From NCBI GenBank assembly GCA_035771165.1, contig JAWNZC010000225.1, positions 871,501 through 935,500 of the forward strand: DNA of 64,000 nt, read 5' to 3'. Source of the stretch: Paragorgia papillata (taxonomy: Eukaryota; Cnidaria; Anthozoa; Scleralcyonacea; Coralliidae). Positions 43,561-57,129 of this stretch are shown here, piece by piece. Under the pieces are notes generated by a model. It did not search any database. It was not told the DNA's origin and worked only from the letters and a program-made list of their open reading frames with translations. Within the stretch, counting starts at the first letter, position 1, and every line of letters begins with the position of its first letter. The translations under genes were made by a program, and so were the position numbers.

Positions 43561-46500
43561 ACGATTCAAAATGTTAAAGAGATAGGTTTTAAAGAGGTAG
43601 GTTTTAACACTTCTCCCTGTTCTGAATAAAATCGTCCGGCGTTAGCCAGAATAAACCTTAAAGACTCGTCCTCAGGCTTCAAAGGGTTAAAGAGATAGGT
43701 TTTAACACTTTGAGGCCCGGACCTCTCCCTGTGCTGAATAAAATCGTCTGGCGTTAGCCAGAATAAACTTTAAAAGCTTCAAAGTGTTAAAGATATATGT
43801 TTTAACACTTTGAGGCCTGGACCTCTCCGGTGCTGAATAAAATCGTCTGGCGTTAGCCAGAAGAAGCCTTAAAGACTCGTCCTCACGCTTCAAAGTGTTA
43901 AAGCGATAGGTTTTAACACTTTGAGGCCTGGACCTCTCCCTGTGCTGAATAAAATCGCCTTCGTTAGCCAGAATAAACCTTAAAGACTCGTCCTCAGGCT
44001 TCAAAGTGTTAAAGAGGAAGGTTTTAACACTTCTACCTGTCCTGAATAAAATCGTCTGGCGTTAGCCAGAATAAACCTTAAAGACTCGTCCTCAGGCTTC
44101 AAAATGTTTAAAGAGATAGGTTTTAACACTTTGAGGCCTGGACCTCTGCCTGTGCTCAATAAAATCGTCTGGCGTCAGCCAGAATAAACCTTAAAGACTC
44201 GTCCTCAGGCTTCAAAGAGTTAAAGAGATAGGTTTTAACACTTTGAGGCCCGGACCTCTCCCTGTGCTGAATAAAATCGTCTGGCGTTAGCCTGAATAAA
44301 CTTTAAAGACTCGTCCTCAGGCTTCAAGGTGTTAAAGAGGTAGGTTTTAACACTTCTCCCTGTCCTGAATAAAATCGTCTGGCGTTAGCCAGATTAAACC
44401 TTAAAGACTCGTCCTCAGACTTCAAAGTGTTAAAGAGATAGGTTCTTAACACTTTGAGGCCTGGACCTCTCCCTGTGCTGAATAAAATCGTCTGGCGTTA
44501 GCCAGAATAAGCCTTAAAGACTCGTCCTCACGCTTCAAAATGTTAAAGAGATAGGTTTTTAAAGAGGTAGGTTTTAACACTTCTCCCTGTTCTGAATAAA
44601 ATCGTCTGGCGTTAGCCACAATAAACCTTTAAAGACTCGTTCTCAGGCTTCAAAATGTTAAAGAGATAGGTTTTAACACTTTGAGGCCTGGACCTCTGCC
44701 TGTGCTGAATAAAATCGTCCGGCGTCAGCCAGAATAAACCTTAAAGACTCGTCCTCAGGCTTCAAAGAGTTAAAGAGATAGGTTTTAACACTTTGAGGCC
44801 TGGACCTCTCCCTGGGCTGAATAAAATCCTCTGGCGTCAGTCAGAATAAACTTTAAAGACTCGTCCTCAGGCTTCAAAATGTTAAAGAGTTAAGTTTTAA
44901 CACTTTGAGGCCTGGACCTCTCCCTGTGCTGAATAAAATCGTCTGGCGTTAGCCAGAATAAGCCTTAAAGACTCGTCGTCACGCTTCAAAGTGTTAAAAC
45001 GATAGGTTTTAACACTTTGAGGCCTGGACCTCTCCCTGTGCTGAATAAAATCGCCTGCGTTAGCCAGAATAAACTTTAAAGACTCGTCCTCAGGCTTCAA
45101 AGTGTTAAAGAGGTAGGTTTTAACACTTCTCCCTGTCCTGAGTAAAATCGTCTGGCGTTAGCCAGAATAAACCTTAAAGACTCGTCCTCAGGCTTCAAAA
45201 TGTTAAAGAGATAGGTTTTAACACTTTGAGGGCTGGACCTCTGCCTGTGCTGAATAAAATCGTCTGGCGTCAGCGAGAATAAACCTTAAAGACTCGTCCT
45301 CAGGCTTCAAAGAGTTAAAGAGATAGGTTTTAACACTTTGAGGCCTGGACCTCTCCCTGGGCTGAATAAAATCCTCTGGCGTCAGTCAGAATAAACTTTA
45401 AAGACTCGTCGTCAGGCTTCAAAATGTTAAAGAGATAGGTTTTAACACTTTGAGGCCTGGACCTCTGCCTGTGCTGAATAAAATCGTCTGGCGTCAGACA
45501 GAATAAACCTTAAAGACTCGTCCTCACGCTTCAAAATGTTAAAGAGATAGGTTTTAAAGAGGTAGGTTTTAACACTTCTCCCTGTTCTGAATAAAATCCT
45601 CTGGCGTCAGTCAGAATAAACTTTAAAGACTCGTCCTCAGGCTTCAAAATGTTAAAGAGTTAGGTTTTAACACTTTGAGGCCTGGACCTCTCCCTGTGCT
45701 GAATAAAATCGTCTGGCGTTAGCCAGAATAAGCCTTAAAGACCCGTCCTCACGATTCAAAATGTTAAACAGATAGGTTTTAAAGAGGTAGGTTTTAACAC
45801 TTCTCCCTGTTCTGAATAAAATCGTCCGGCGTTAGCCAGAATAAACCTTAAAGACTCGTCCTCAGGCTTCAAAGGGTTAAAGAGATAGGTTTTAACACTT
45901 TGAGGCCCGGACCTCTCCCTGTGCTGAATAAAATCGTCTGGCGTTAGCCAGAATAAACTTTAAAAGCTTCAAAGTGTTAAAGATATATGTTTTAACACTT
46001 TGAGGCCTGGACCTCTCCGGTGCTGAATAAAATCGTCTGGCGTTAGCCAGAAGAAGCCTTAAAGACTCGTCCTCACGCTTCAAAGTGTTAAAGCGATAGG
46101 TTTTAACACTTTGAGGCCTGGACCTCTCCCTGTGCTGAATAAAATCGCCTGCGTTAGCCAGAATAAACCTTAAAGACTCGTCCTCAGGCTTCAAAGTGTT
46201 AAAGAGGAAGGTTTTAACACTTCTACCTGTCCTGAATAAAATCGTCTGGCGTTAGCCAGAATAAACCTTAAAGACTCGTCTTCAGGCTTCAAAATGTTTA
46301 AAGAGATAGGTTTTAACACTTTGAGGCCTGGACCTCTGCCTGTGCTCAATAAAATCGTCTGGCGTCAGCCAGAATAAACCTTAAAGACTCGTCCTCAGGC
46401 TTCAAAGAGTTAAAGAGATAGGTTTTAACACTTTGAGGCCCGGACCTCTCCCTGTGCTGAATAAAATCGTCTGGCGTTAGCCTGAATAAACTTTAAAGAC

Positions 46501-48105
46501 TCGTCCTCAGGCTTCAAGGTGTTAAAGAGGTAGGTTTTAACACTTCTCCCTGTCCTGAATAAAATCGTCTGGCGTTAGCCAGATTAAACCTTAAAGACTC
46601 GTCCTCAGACTTCAAAGTGTTAAAGAGATAGGTTCTTAACACTTTGAGGCCTGGACCTCTCCCTGTGCTGAATAAAATCGTCTGGCGTTAGCCAGAATAA
46701 GCCTTAAAGACTCGTCCTCACGCTTCAAAATGTTAAAGAGATAGGTTTTAAAGAGGTAGGTTTTAACACTTCTCCCTGTTCTGAATAAAATCGTCTGGCG
46801 TTAGCCACAATAAACCTTTAAAGACTCGTTCTCAGGCTTCAAAATGTTAAAGAGATAGGTTTTAACACTTTGAGGCCTGGACCTCTGCCTGTGCTGAATA
46901 AAATCGTCCGGCGTCAGCCAGAATAAACCTTAAAGACTCGTCCTCAGGCTTCAAAGAGTTAAAGAGATAGGTTTTAACACTTTGAGGCCTGGACCTCTCC
47001 CTGGGCTGAATAAAATCCTCTGGCGTCAGTCAGAATAAACTTTAAAGACTCGTCCTCAGGCTTCAAAATGTTAAAGAGTTAGGTTTTAACACTTTGAGGC
47101 CTGGACCTCTCCCTGTGCTGAATAAAATCGTCTGGCGTTAGCCAGAATAAGCCTTAAAGACTCGTCGTCACGCTTCAAAGTGTTAAAACGATAGGTTTTA
47201 ACACTTTGAGGCCTGGACCTCTCCCTGTGCTGAATAAAATCGCCTGCGTTAGCCAGAATAAACTTTAAAGACTCGTCCTCAGGCTTCAAAGTGTTAAAGA
47301 GGTAGGTTTTAACACTTCTCCCTGTCCTGAGTAAAATCGTCTGGCGTTAGCCAGAATAAACCTTAAAGACTCGTCCTCAGGCTTCAAAATGTTAAAGAGA
47401 TAGGTTTTAACACTTTGAGGGCTGGACCTCTGCCTGTGCTGAATAAAATCGTCTGGCGTCAGCGAGAATAAACCTTAAAGACTCGTCCTCAGGCTTCAAA
47501 GAGTTAAAGAGATAGGTTTTAACACTTTGAGGCCTGGACCTCTCCCTGGGCTGAATAAAATCCTCTGGCGTCAGTCAGAATAAACTTTAAAGACTCGTCG
47601 TCAGGCTTCAAAATGTTAAAGAGATAGGTTTTAACACTTTGAGGCCTGGACCTCTGCCTGTGCTGAATAAAATCGTCTGGCGTCAGACAGAATAAACCTT
47701 AAAGACTCGTCCTCACGCTTCAAAATGTTAAAGAGATAGGTTTTAAAGAGGTAGGTTTTAACACTTCTCCCTGTTCTGAATAAAATCCTCTGGCGTCAGT
47801 CAGAATAAACTTTAAAGACTCGTCCTCAGGCTTCAAAATGTTAAAGAGTTAGGTTTTAACACTTTGAGGCCTGGACCTCTCCCTGTGCTGAATAAAATCG
47901 TCTGGCGTTAGCCAGAATAAGCCTTAAAGACCCGTCCTCACGATTCAAAATGTTAAAGAGATAGGTTTTAAAGAGGTAGGTTTTAACACTTCTCCCTGTT
48001 CTGAATAAAATCGTCCGGCGTTAGCCAGAATAAACCTTAAAGACTCGTCCTCAGGCTTCAAAGGGTTAAAGAGATAGGTTTTAACACTTTGAGGCCCGGA
48101 CCTCT
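43561..48105. repeat. 2.19-kb higher-order repeat, two copies plus a part
   Basis: The ACGATTCAAAA variant recurs at about 43,561, 45,751 and 47,941. Other landmarks pair at 2189-2190 bp (44,897 with 47,086; 43,702 with 45,892). The pattern breaks at about 48,105, and a 2189-bp pair (48,193 with 50,382) follows. Confidence 0.85.
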
Positions 48106-51100
48106 CCCTGGGCTGAATAAAATCCTCTGGCGTCAGTCAGAATAAACTTTAAAGACTCGTCCTCAGGCTTCAAAATGTTAAAGAGTTAGGTTTTAACACT
48201 TTGAGGCCTGGACCTCTCCCTGTGCTGAATAAAATCGTCTGGCGTTAGCCAGAATAAGCCTTAAAGACTCGTCGTCACGCTTCAAAGTGTTAAAACGATA
48301 GGTTTTAACACTTTGAGGCCTGGACCTCTCCCTGTGCTGAATAAAATCGCCTGCGTTAGCCAGAATAAACTTTAAAGACTCGTCCTCAGGCTTCAAAGTG
48401 TTAAAGAGGTAGGTTTTAACACTTCTCCCTGTCCTGAATAAAATCGTCTGGCGTTAGCCAGAATAAACCTTAAAGACTCGTCCTCAGGCTTCAAAAGGTT
48501 AAAGAGATAGGTTTTAACACTTTGAGGCTCGGACCTCTGCCTGTGCTGAATAAAATCGTTTGGCGTCAGCCAGAATAAACCTTAAAGACTCGTCCTCAGG
48601 CTTCAAAGTGTTAAAGAGATAGGTTTTAACACTTTGAGGCATGGACCTCTCCCTGGGCTGAATAAAATCCTCTGGCGTCAGTCAGAATAAACTTTAAAGA
48701 CTCGTCCTCAGGCTTCAAAATGTTAAAGAGATAGGTTTTAACACTTTGAGGCCTGGACCTCTGCCTGTGCTGAATAAAATCGTCTGGCGTCAGCCAGAAT
48801 AAACCTTAAAGACTCGTCCTCACGCTTCAAAATGTTAAAGAGATAGGTTTTAAAGAGGTAGGTTTTAACACTTCTCCCTGTTCTGAATAAAATCCTCTGG
48901 CGTCAGTCAGAATAAACTTTAAAGACTCGTCCTCAGGCTTCAAAATGTTAAAGAGTTAGGTTTTAACACTTTGAGGCCTGGACCTCTCCCTGTGCTGAAT
49001 AAAATCGTCTGGCGTTAGCCAGAATAAGCCTTAAAGACCCGTCCTCACGATTCAAAATGTTAAAGAGATAGGTTTTAAAGAGGTAGGTTTTAACACTTCT
49101 CCCTGTTCTGAATAAAATCGTCCGGCGTTAGCCAGAATAAACCTTAAAGACTCGTCCTCAGGCTTCAAAGGGTTAAAGAGATAGGTTTTAACACTTTGAG
49201 GCCCGGACCTCTCCCTGTGCTGAATAAAATCGTCTGGCGTTAGCCAGAATAAACTTTAAAAGCTTCAAAGTGTTAAAGATATATGTTTTAACACTTTGAG
49301 GCCTGGACCTCTCCGGTGCTGAATAAAATCGTCTGGCGTTAGCCAGAAGAAGCCTTAAAGACTCGTCCTCACGCTTCAAAGTGTTAAAGCGATAGGTTTT
49401 TAACACTTTGAGGCCTGGACCTCTCCCTGTGCTGAATAAAATCGCCTGCGTTAGCCAGAATAAACCTTAAAGACTCGTCCTCAGGCTTCAAAGTGTTAAA
49501 GAGGAAGGTTTTAACACTTCTACCTGTCCTGAATAAAATCGTCTGGCGTTAGCCAGAATAAACCTTAAAGACTCGTCCTCAGGCTTCAAAATGTTTAAGA
49601 GATAGGTTTTAACACTTTGAGGCCTGGACCTCTGCCTGTGCTCAATAAAATCGTCTGGCGTCAGCCAGAATAAACCTTAAAGACTCGTCCTCAGGCTTCA
49701 AAGAGTTAAAGAGATAGGTTTTAACACTTTGAGGCCCGGACCTCTCCCTGTGCTGAATAAAATCGTCTGGCGTTAGCCTGAATAAACTTTAAAGACTCGT
49801 CCTCAGGCTTCAAGGTGTTAAAGAGGTAGGTTTTAACACTTCTCCCTGTCCTGAATAAAATCGTCTGGCGTTAGCCAGATTAAACCTTAAAGACTCGTCC
49901 TCAGACTTCAAAGTGTTAAAGAGATAGGTTCTTAACACTTTGAGGCCTGGACCTCTCCCTGTGCTGAATAAAATCGTCTGGCGTTAGCCAGAATAAGCCT
50001 TAAAGACTCGTCCTCACGCTTCAAAATGTTAAAGAGATAGGTTTTAAAGAGGTAGGTTTTAACACTTCTCCCTGTTCTGAATAAAATCGTCTGGCGTTAG
50101 CCACAATAAACCTTTAAAGACTCGTTCTCAGGCTTCAAAATGTTAAAGAGATAGGTTTTAACACTTTGAGGCCTGGACCTCTGCCTGTGCTGAATAAAAT
50201 CGTCCGGCGTCAGCCAGAATAAACCTTAAAGACTCGTCCTCAGGCTTCAAAGAGTTAAAGAGATAGGTTTTAACACTTTGAGGCCTGGACCTCTCCCTGG
50301 GCTGAATAAAATCCTCTGGCGTCAGTCAGAATAAACTTTAAAGACTCGTCCTCAGGCTTCAAAATGTTAAAGAGTTAGGTTTTAACACTTTGAGGCCTGG
50401 ACCTCTCCCTGTGCTGAATAAAATCGTCTGGCGTTAGCCAGAATAAGCCTTAAAGACTCGTCGTCACGCTTCAAAGTGTTAAAACGATAGGTTTTAACAC
50501 TTTGAGGCCTGGACCTCTCCCTGTGCTGAATAAAATCGCCTGCGTTAGCCAGAATAAACTTTAAAGACTCGTCCTCAGGCTTCAAAGTGTTAAAGAGGTA
50601 GGTTTTAACACTTCTCCCTGTCCTGAGTAAAATCGTCTGGCGTTAGCCAGAATAAACCTTAAAGACTCGTCCTCAGGCTTCAAAATGTTAAAGAGATAGG
50701 TTTTAACACTTTGAGGCCTGGACCTCTGCCTGTGCTGAATAAAATCGTCTGGCGTCAGCGAGAATAAACCTTAAAGACTCGTCCTCAGGCTTCAAAGAGT
50801 TAAAGAGATAGGTTTTAACACTTTGAGGCCTGGACCTCTCCCTGGGCTGAATAAAATCCTCTGGCGTCAGTCAGAATAAACTTTAAAGACTCGTCGTCAG
50901 GCTTCAAAATGTTAAAGAGATAGGTTTTAACACTTTGAGGCCTGGACCTCTGCCTGTGCTGAATAAAATCGTCTGGCGTCAGCCAGAATAAACCTTAAAG
51001 ACTCGTCCTCACGCTTCAAAATGTTAAAGAGATAGGTTTTAAAGAGGTAGGTTTTAACACTTCTCCCTGTTCTGAATAAAATCCTCTGGCGTCAGTCAGA

Positions 51101-54100
51101 ATAAACTTTAAAGACTCGTCCTCAGGCTTCAAAATGTTAAAGAGTTAGGTTTTAACACTTTGAGGCCTGGACCTCTCCCTGTGCTGAATAAAATCGTCTG
51201 GCGTTAGCCAGAATAAGCCTTAAAGACTCGTCGTCACGCTTCAAAGTGTTAAAACGATAGGTTTTAACACTTTGAGGCCCGGACCTCTCCCTGTGCTGAA
51301 TAAAATCGTCTGGCGTTAGCCTGAATAAACTTTAAAGACTCGTCCTCAGGCTTCAAGGTGTTAAAGAGGTAGGTTTTAACACTTCTCCCTGTGCTGAATA
51401 AAATCGTCTGGCGTTAGCCAGATTAAACCTTTAAAGACTCATCCTCAGGCTTCAAAATGTTAAAGAGATAGGTTCTTAACACTTTGAGGGCTGGACCTCT
51501 CCCTGTGCTGAATAAAATCGTCTGGCGTTAGCCAGAATAAGCCTTAAAGACCCGTCCTCACGATTCAAAATGTTAAAGAGATAGGTTTTAAAGAGGTAGG
51601 TTTTAACACTTCTCCCTGTTCTGAATAAAATCGTCCGGCGTTAGCCAGAATAAACCTTAAAGACTCGTCCTCATGCTTCAAAGGGTTAAAGAGATAGGTT
51701 TTAACACTTTGAGGCCCGGACCTCTCCCTGTGCTGAATAAAATCGTCTGGCGTTAGCCAGAATAAACTTTAAAAGCTTCAAAGTGTTAAAGATATATGTT
51801 TTAACACTTTGAGGCCTGGACCTCTCCGGTGCTGAATAAAATCGTCTGGCGTTAGCCAGAAGAAGCCTTAAAGACTCGTCCTCACGCTTCAAAGTATTAA
51901 AGCGATAGGTTTTAACACTTTGAGGCCTGGACCTCTCCCTGTGCTGAATAAAATCGCCTGCGTTAGCCAGAATAAACCTTAAAGACTCGTCCTCAGGCTT
52001 CAAAGTGTTAAAGAGGAAGGTTTTAACACTTCTACCTGTCCTGAATAAAATCGTCTGGCGTTAGCCAGAATAAACCTTAAAGACTCGTCCTCAGGCTTCA
52101 AAATGTTAAAGAGATAGGTTCTTAACACTTTGAGGGCTGGACCTCTCCCTGTGCTGAATAAAATCGTCTGGCGTTAGCCAGAATAAGCCTTAAAGACCCG
52201 TCCTCACGATTCAAAATGTTAAAGAGATAGGTTTTAAAGAGGTAGGTTTTAACACTTCTCCCTGTTCTGAATAAAATCGTCCGGCGTTAGCCAGAATAAA
52301 CCTTAAAGACTCGTCCTCATGCTTCAAAGGGTTAAAGAGATAGGTTTTAACACTTTGAGGCCCGGACCTCTCCCTGTGCTGAATAAAATCGTCTGGCGTT
52401 AGCCAGAATAAACTTTAAAAGCTTCAAAGTGTTAAAGATATATGTTTTAACACTTTGAGGCCTGGACCTCTCCCTGTGCTGAATAAAATCGCCTGCGTTA
52501 GCCAGAATAAACCTTAAAGACTCGTCCTCAGGCTTCAAAGTGTTAAAGAGGAAGGTTTTAACACTTCTACCTGTCCTGAATAAAATCGTCTGGCGTTAGC
52601 CAGAATAAACCTTAAAGACTCGTCCTCAGGCTTCAAAATGTTTAAGAGATAGGTTTTAACACTTTGAGGCCTGGACCTCTGCCTGTTTTGAATAAAATCG
52701 TCTGGCGTCAGCCAGAATAAACCTTAAAGACTCGTCCTCAGGCTTCAAAGAGTTAAAGAGATAGGTTTTAACACTTTGAAGCCCGGACCTCTCCCTGTGC
52801 TGAATAAAATCGTCTGGCGTTAGCCTGAATAAACTTTAAAGACTCGTCCTCAGGCTTCAAGGTGTTAAAGAGGTAGGTTTTAACACTTCTCCCTGTCCTG
52901 AATAAAATCGTCTGGCGTTAGCCAGATTAAACCTTAAAGACTCGTCCTCAGACTTCAAAGTGTTAAAGAGATAGGTTCTTAACACTTTGAGGCCTGGACC
53001 TCTCCCTGTGCTGAATAAAATCGTCTGGCGTTAGCCAGAATAAGCCTTAAAGACTCGTCCTCACGCTTCAAAATGTTAAAGAGATAGGTTTTAAAGAGGT
53101 AGGTTTTAACACTTCTCCCTGTTCTGAATAAAATCGTCTGGCGTTAGCCACAATAAACCTTTAAAGACTCGTTCTCAGGCTTCAAAATGTTAAAGAGATA
53201 GGTTTTAACACTTTGAGGCCTGGACCTCTGCCTGTGCTGAATAAAATCGTCTGGCGTCAGCCAGAATAAACCTTAAATACTCGTCCTCAGGCTTCAAAGA
53301 GTTAAAGAGATAGGTTTTAACACTTTGAGGCCTGGACCTCTCCCTGGGCTGAATAAAATCCTCTGGCGTCAGTCAGAATAAACTTTAAAGACTCGTCCTC
53401 AGGCTTCAAAATGTTAAAGAGTTAGGTTTTAACACTTTGAGGCCTGGACCTCTCCCTGTGCTGAATAAAATCGTCTGGCGTTAGCCAGAATAAGCCTTAA
53501 AGACTCGTCGTCACGCTTCAAAGTGTTAAAACGATAGGTTTTAACACTTTGAGGCCCGGACCTCTCCCTGTGCTGAATAAAATCGTCTGGCGTTAGCCTG
53601 AATAAACTTTAAAGACTCGTCCTCAGGCTTCAAGGTGTTAAAGAGGTAGGTTTTAACACTTCTCCCTGTCCTGAATAAAATCGTCTGGCGTTAGCCAGAT
53701 TAAACCTTAAAGACTCGTCCTCAGACTTCAAAGTGTTAAAGAGATAGGTTCTTAACACTTTGAGGCCTGGACCTCTCCCTGTGCTGAATAAAATCGTCTG
53801 GCGTTAGCCAGAATAAGCCTTAAAGACTCGTCCTCACGCTTCAAAATGTTAAAGAGATAGGTTTTAAAGAGGTAGGTTTTAACACTTCTCCCTGTTCTGA
53901 ATAAAATCGTCTGGCGTTAGCCACAATAAACCTTTAAAGACTCGTTCTCAGGCTTCAAAATGTTAAAGAGATAGGTTTTAACACTTTGAGGCCTGGACCT
54001 CTGCCTGTGCTGAATAAAATCGTCTGGCGTCAGCCAGAATAAACCTTAAAGACTCGTCCTCAGGCTTCAAAGAGTTAAAGAGATAGGTTTTAACACTTTG

Positions 54101-57100
54101 AGGCCTGGACCTCTCCCTGGGCTGAATAAAATCCTCTGGCGTCAGTCAGAATAAACTTTAAAGACTCGTCCTCAGGCTTCAAAATGTTAAAGAGTTAGGT
54201 TTTAACACTTTGAGGCCTGGACCTCTCCCTGTGCTGAATAAAATCGTCTGGCGTTAGCCAGAATAAGCCTTAAAGACTCGTCGTCACGCTTCAAAGTGTT
54301 AAAACGATAGGTTTTAACACTTTGAGGCCTGGACCTCTCCCTGTGCTGAATAAAATCGCCTGCGTTAGCCAGAATAAACTTTAAAGACTCGTCCTCAGGC
54401 TTCAAAGTGTTAAAGAGGTAGGTTTTAACACTTCTCCCTGTCCTGAGTAAAATCGTCTGGCGTTAGCCAGAATAAACCTTAAAGACTCGTCCTCAGGCTT
54501 CAAAATGTTAAAGAGATAGGTTTTAACACTTTGAGGCCCGGACCTCTCCCTGTGCTGAATAAAATCGTCTGGCGTTAGCCAAAATAAACCTTAAAGACTC
54601 GTCCTCAGGCTTCAAAGGGTTAAAGAGATAGGTTTTAACACTTTGAGGCCCGGACCTCTCCCTGTGCTGAATAAAATCGTCTGGCGTTAGCCAGAATAAA
54701 CTTTAAAAGCTTCAAAGTGTTAAAGATATATGTTTTAACACTTTGAGGCCTGGACCTCTCCGGTGCTGAATAAAATCGTCTGGCGTTAGCCAGAAGAAGC
54801 CTTAAAGACTCGTCCTCACGCTTCAAAGTGTTAAAGCGATAGGTTTTAACACTTTGAGGCCTGGACCTCTCCCTGTGCTGAAGAAAATCGCCTGCGTTAG
54901 CCAGAATAAACCTTAAAGACTCGTCCTCAGGCTTCAAAGTGTTAAAGAGGAAGGTTTTAACACTTCTACCTGTCCTGAATAAAATCTTCTGGCGTTAGCC
55001 AGAATAAACCTTAAAGACTCGTCCTCAGGCTTCAAAATGTTTAAGAGATAGGTTTTAACACTTTGAGGCCTGGACCTCTGCCTGTGCTGAATAAAATCGT
55101 CTGGCGTCAGCCAGAATAAACCTTAAAGACTCGTCCTCAGGCTTCAAAGAGTTAAAGAGATAGGTTTTAACACTTCGAGGCCCGGACCTCTCCCTGTGCT
55201 GAATAAAATCGTCTGGCGTTAGCCTGAATAAACTTTAAAGACTCGTCCTCAGGCTTCAAGGTGTTAAAGAGGTAGGTTTTAACACTTCTCCCTGTCCTGA
55301 ATAAAATCGTCTGGCGTTAGCCAGATTAAACCTTAAAGACTCGTCCTCAGACTTCAAAGTGTTATAGAGATAGGTTCTTAACACTTTGAGGCCTGGACCT
55401 CTCCCTGTGCTGAATAAAATCGTCTGGCGTTAGCCAGAATAAGCCTTAAAGACTCGTCCTCACGCTTCAAAATGTTAAAGAGATAGGTTTTAAAAAGGTA
55501 GGTTTTAACACTTCTCCCTGTTCTGAATAAAATCGTCTGGCGTTAGCCACAATAAACCTTTAAAGACTCGTTCTCAGGCTTCAAAATGTTAAAGAGATAG
55601 GTTTTAACATTTGAGGCCTGGACCTCTGCCTGTGCTGAATAAAATCGTCTGGCGTCAGCCAGAATAAACCATAAATACTCGTCCTCAGGCTTCAAAGAGT
55701 TAAAGAGATAGGTTTTAACACTTTGAGGCCTGGACCTCTCCCTGGGCTGAATAAAATCCTCTGGCGTCAGTCAGAATAAACTTTAAAGACTCGTCCTCAG
55801 GCTTCAAAATGTTAAAGAGTTAGGTTTTAACACTTTGAGGCCTGGACCTCTCCCTGTGCTGAATAAAATCGTCTGGCGTTAGCCTGAATAAACTTTAAAG
55901 ACTCGTCCTCAGGCTTCAAGGTGTTAAAGAGGTAGGTTTTAACACTTCTCCCTGTCCTGAATAAAATCGTCTGGCGTTAGCCAGATTAAACCTTAAAGAC
56001 TCGTCCTCAGACTTCAAAGTGTTAAAGAGATAGGTTCTTAACACTTTGAGGCCTGGACCTCTCCCTGTGCTGAATAAAATCGTCTGGCGTTAGCCAGAAT
56101 AAGCCTTAAAGACTCGTCCTCACGCTTCAAAATGTTAAAGAGATAGGTTTTAAAGAGGTAGGTTTTAACACTTCTCCCTGTTCTGAATAAAATCGTCTGG
56201 CGTTAGCCACAATAAACCTTTAAAGACTCGTTCTCAGGCTTCAAAATGTTAAAGAGATAGGTTTTAACACTTTGAGGCCTGGACCTCTGCCTGTGCTGAA
56301 TAAAATCGTCTGGCGTCAGCCAGAATAAACCTTAAAGACTCGTCCTCAGGCTTCAAAGAGTTAAAGAGATAGGTTTTAACACTTTGAGGCCTGGACCTCT
56401 CCCTGGGCTGAATAAAATCCCCTGGCGTCAGTCAGAATAAACTTTAAAGACTCGTCCTCAGGCTTCAAAATGTTAAAGAGTTAGGTTTTAACACTTTGAG
56501 GCCTGGACCTCTCCCTGTGCTGAATAAAATCGTCTGGCGTTAGCCAGAATAAGCCTTAAAGACTCGTCGTCACGCTTCAAAGTGTTAAAACGATAGGTTT
56601 TAACACTTTGAGGCCTGGACCTCTCCCTGTGCTGAATAAAATCGCCTGCGTTAGCCAGAATAAACTTTAAAGACTCGTCCTCAGGCTTCAAAGTGTTAAA
56701 GAGGTAGGTTTTAACACTTCTCCCTGTCCTGAGTAAAATCGTCTGGCGTTAGCCAGAATAAACCTTAAAGACTCGTCCTCAGGCTTCAAAATGTTAAAGA
56801 GATAGGTTTTAACACTTTGAGGCCTGGACCTCTGCCTGTGCTGAATAAAATCGTCTGGCGTTAGCCAGAATAAACCTGAAATACTCGTCCTCAGGCTACA
56901 AAGAGTTAAAGAGATAGGTTTTAACACTTTGAGGCCTGGACCTCTCCCTGGGCTGAATAAAATCCTCTGGCCTCAGTCAGAATAAACTTTAAAGACTCGT
57001 CCTCAGGCTTCAAAATGTTAAAGAGATAGGTTTTAACACTTTGAGGCCTGGACCTCTCCTGTGCTGAATAAAATCGTCTGGCGTCAGGCAGAATAAACCT

Positions 57101-57129
57101 TAAAGACTCGTCCTCACGCTTCAAAGTGC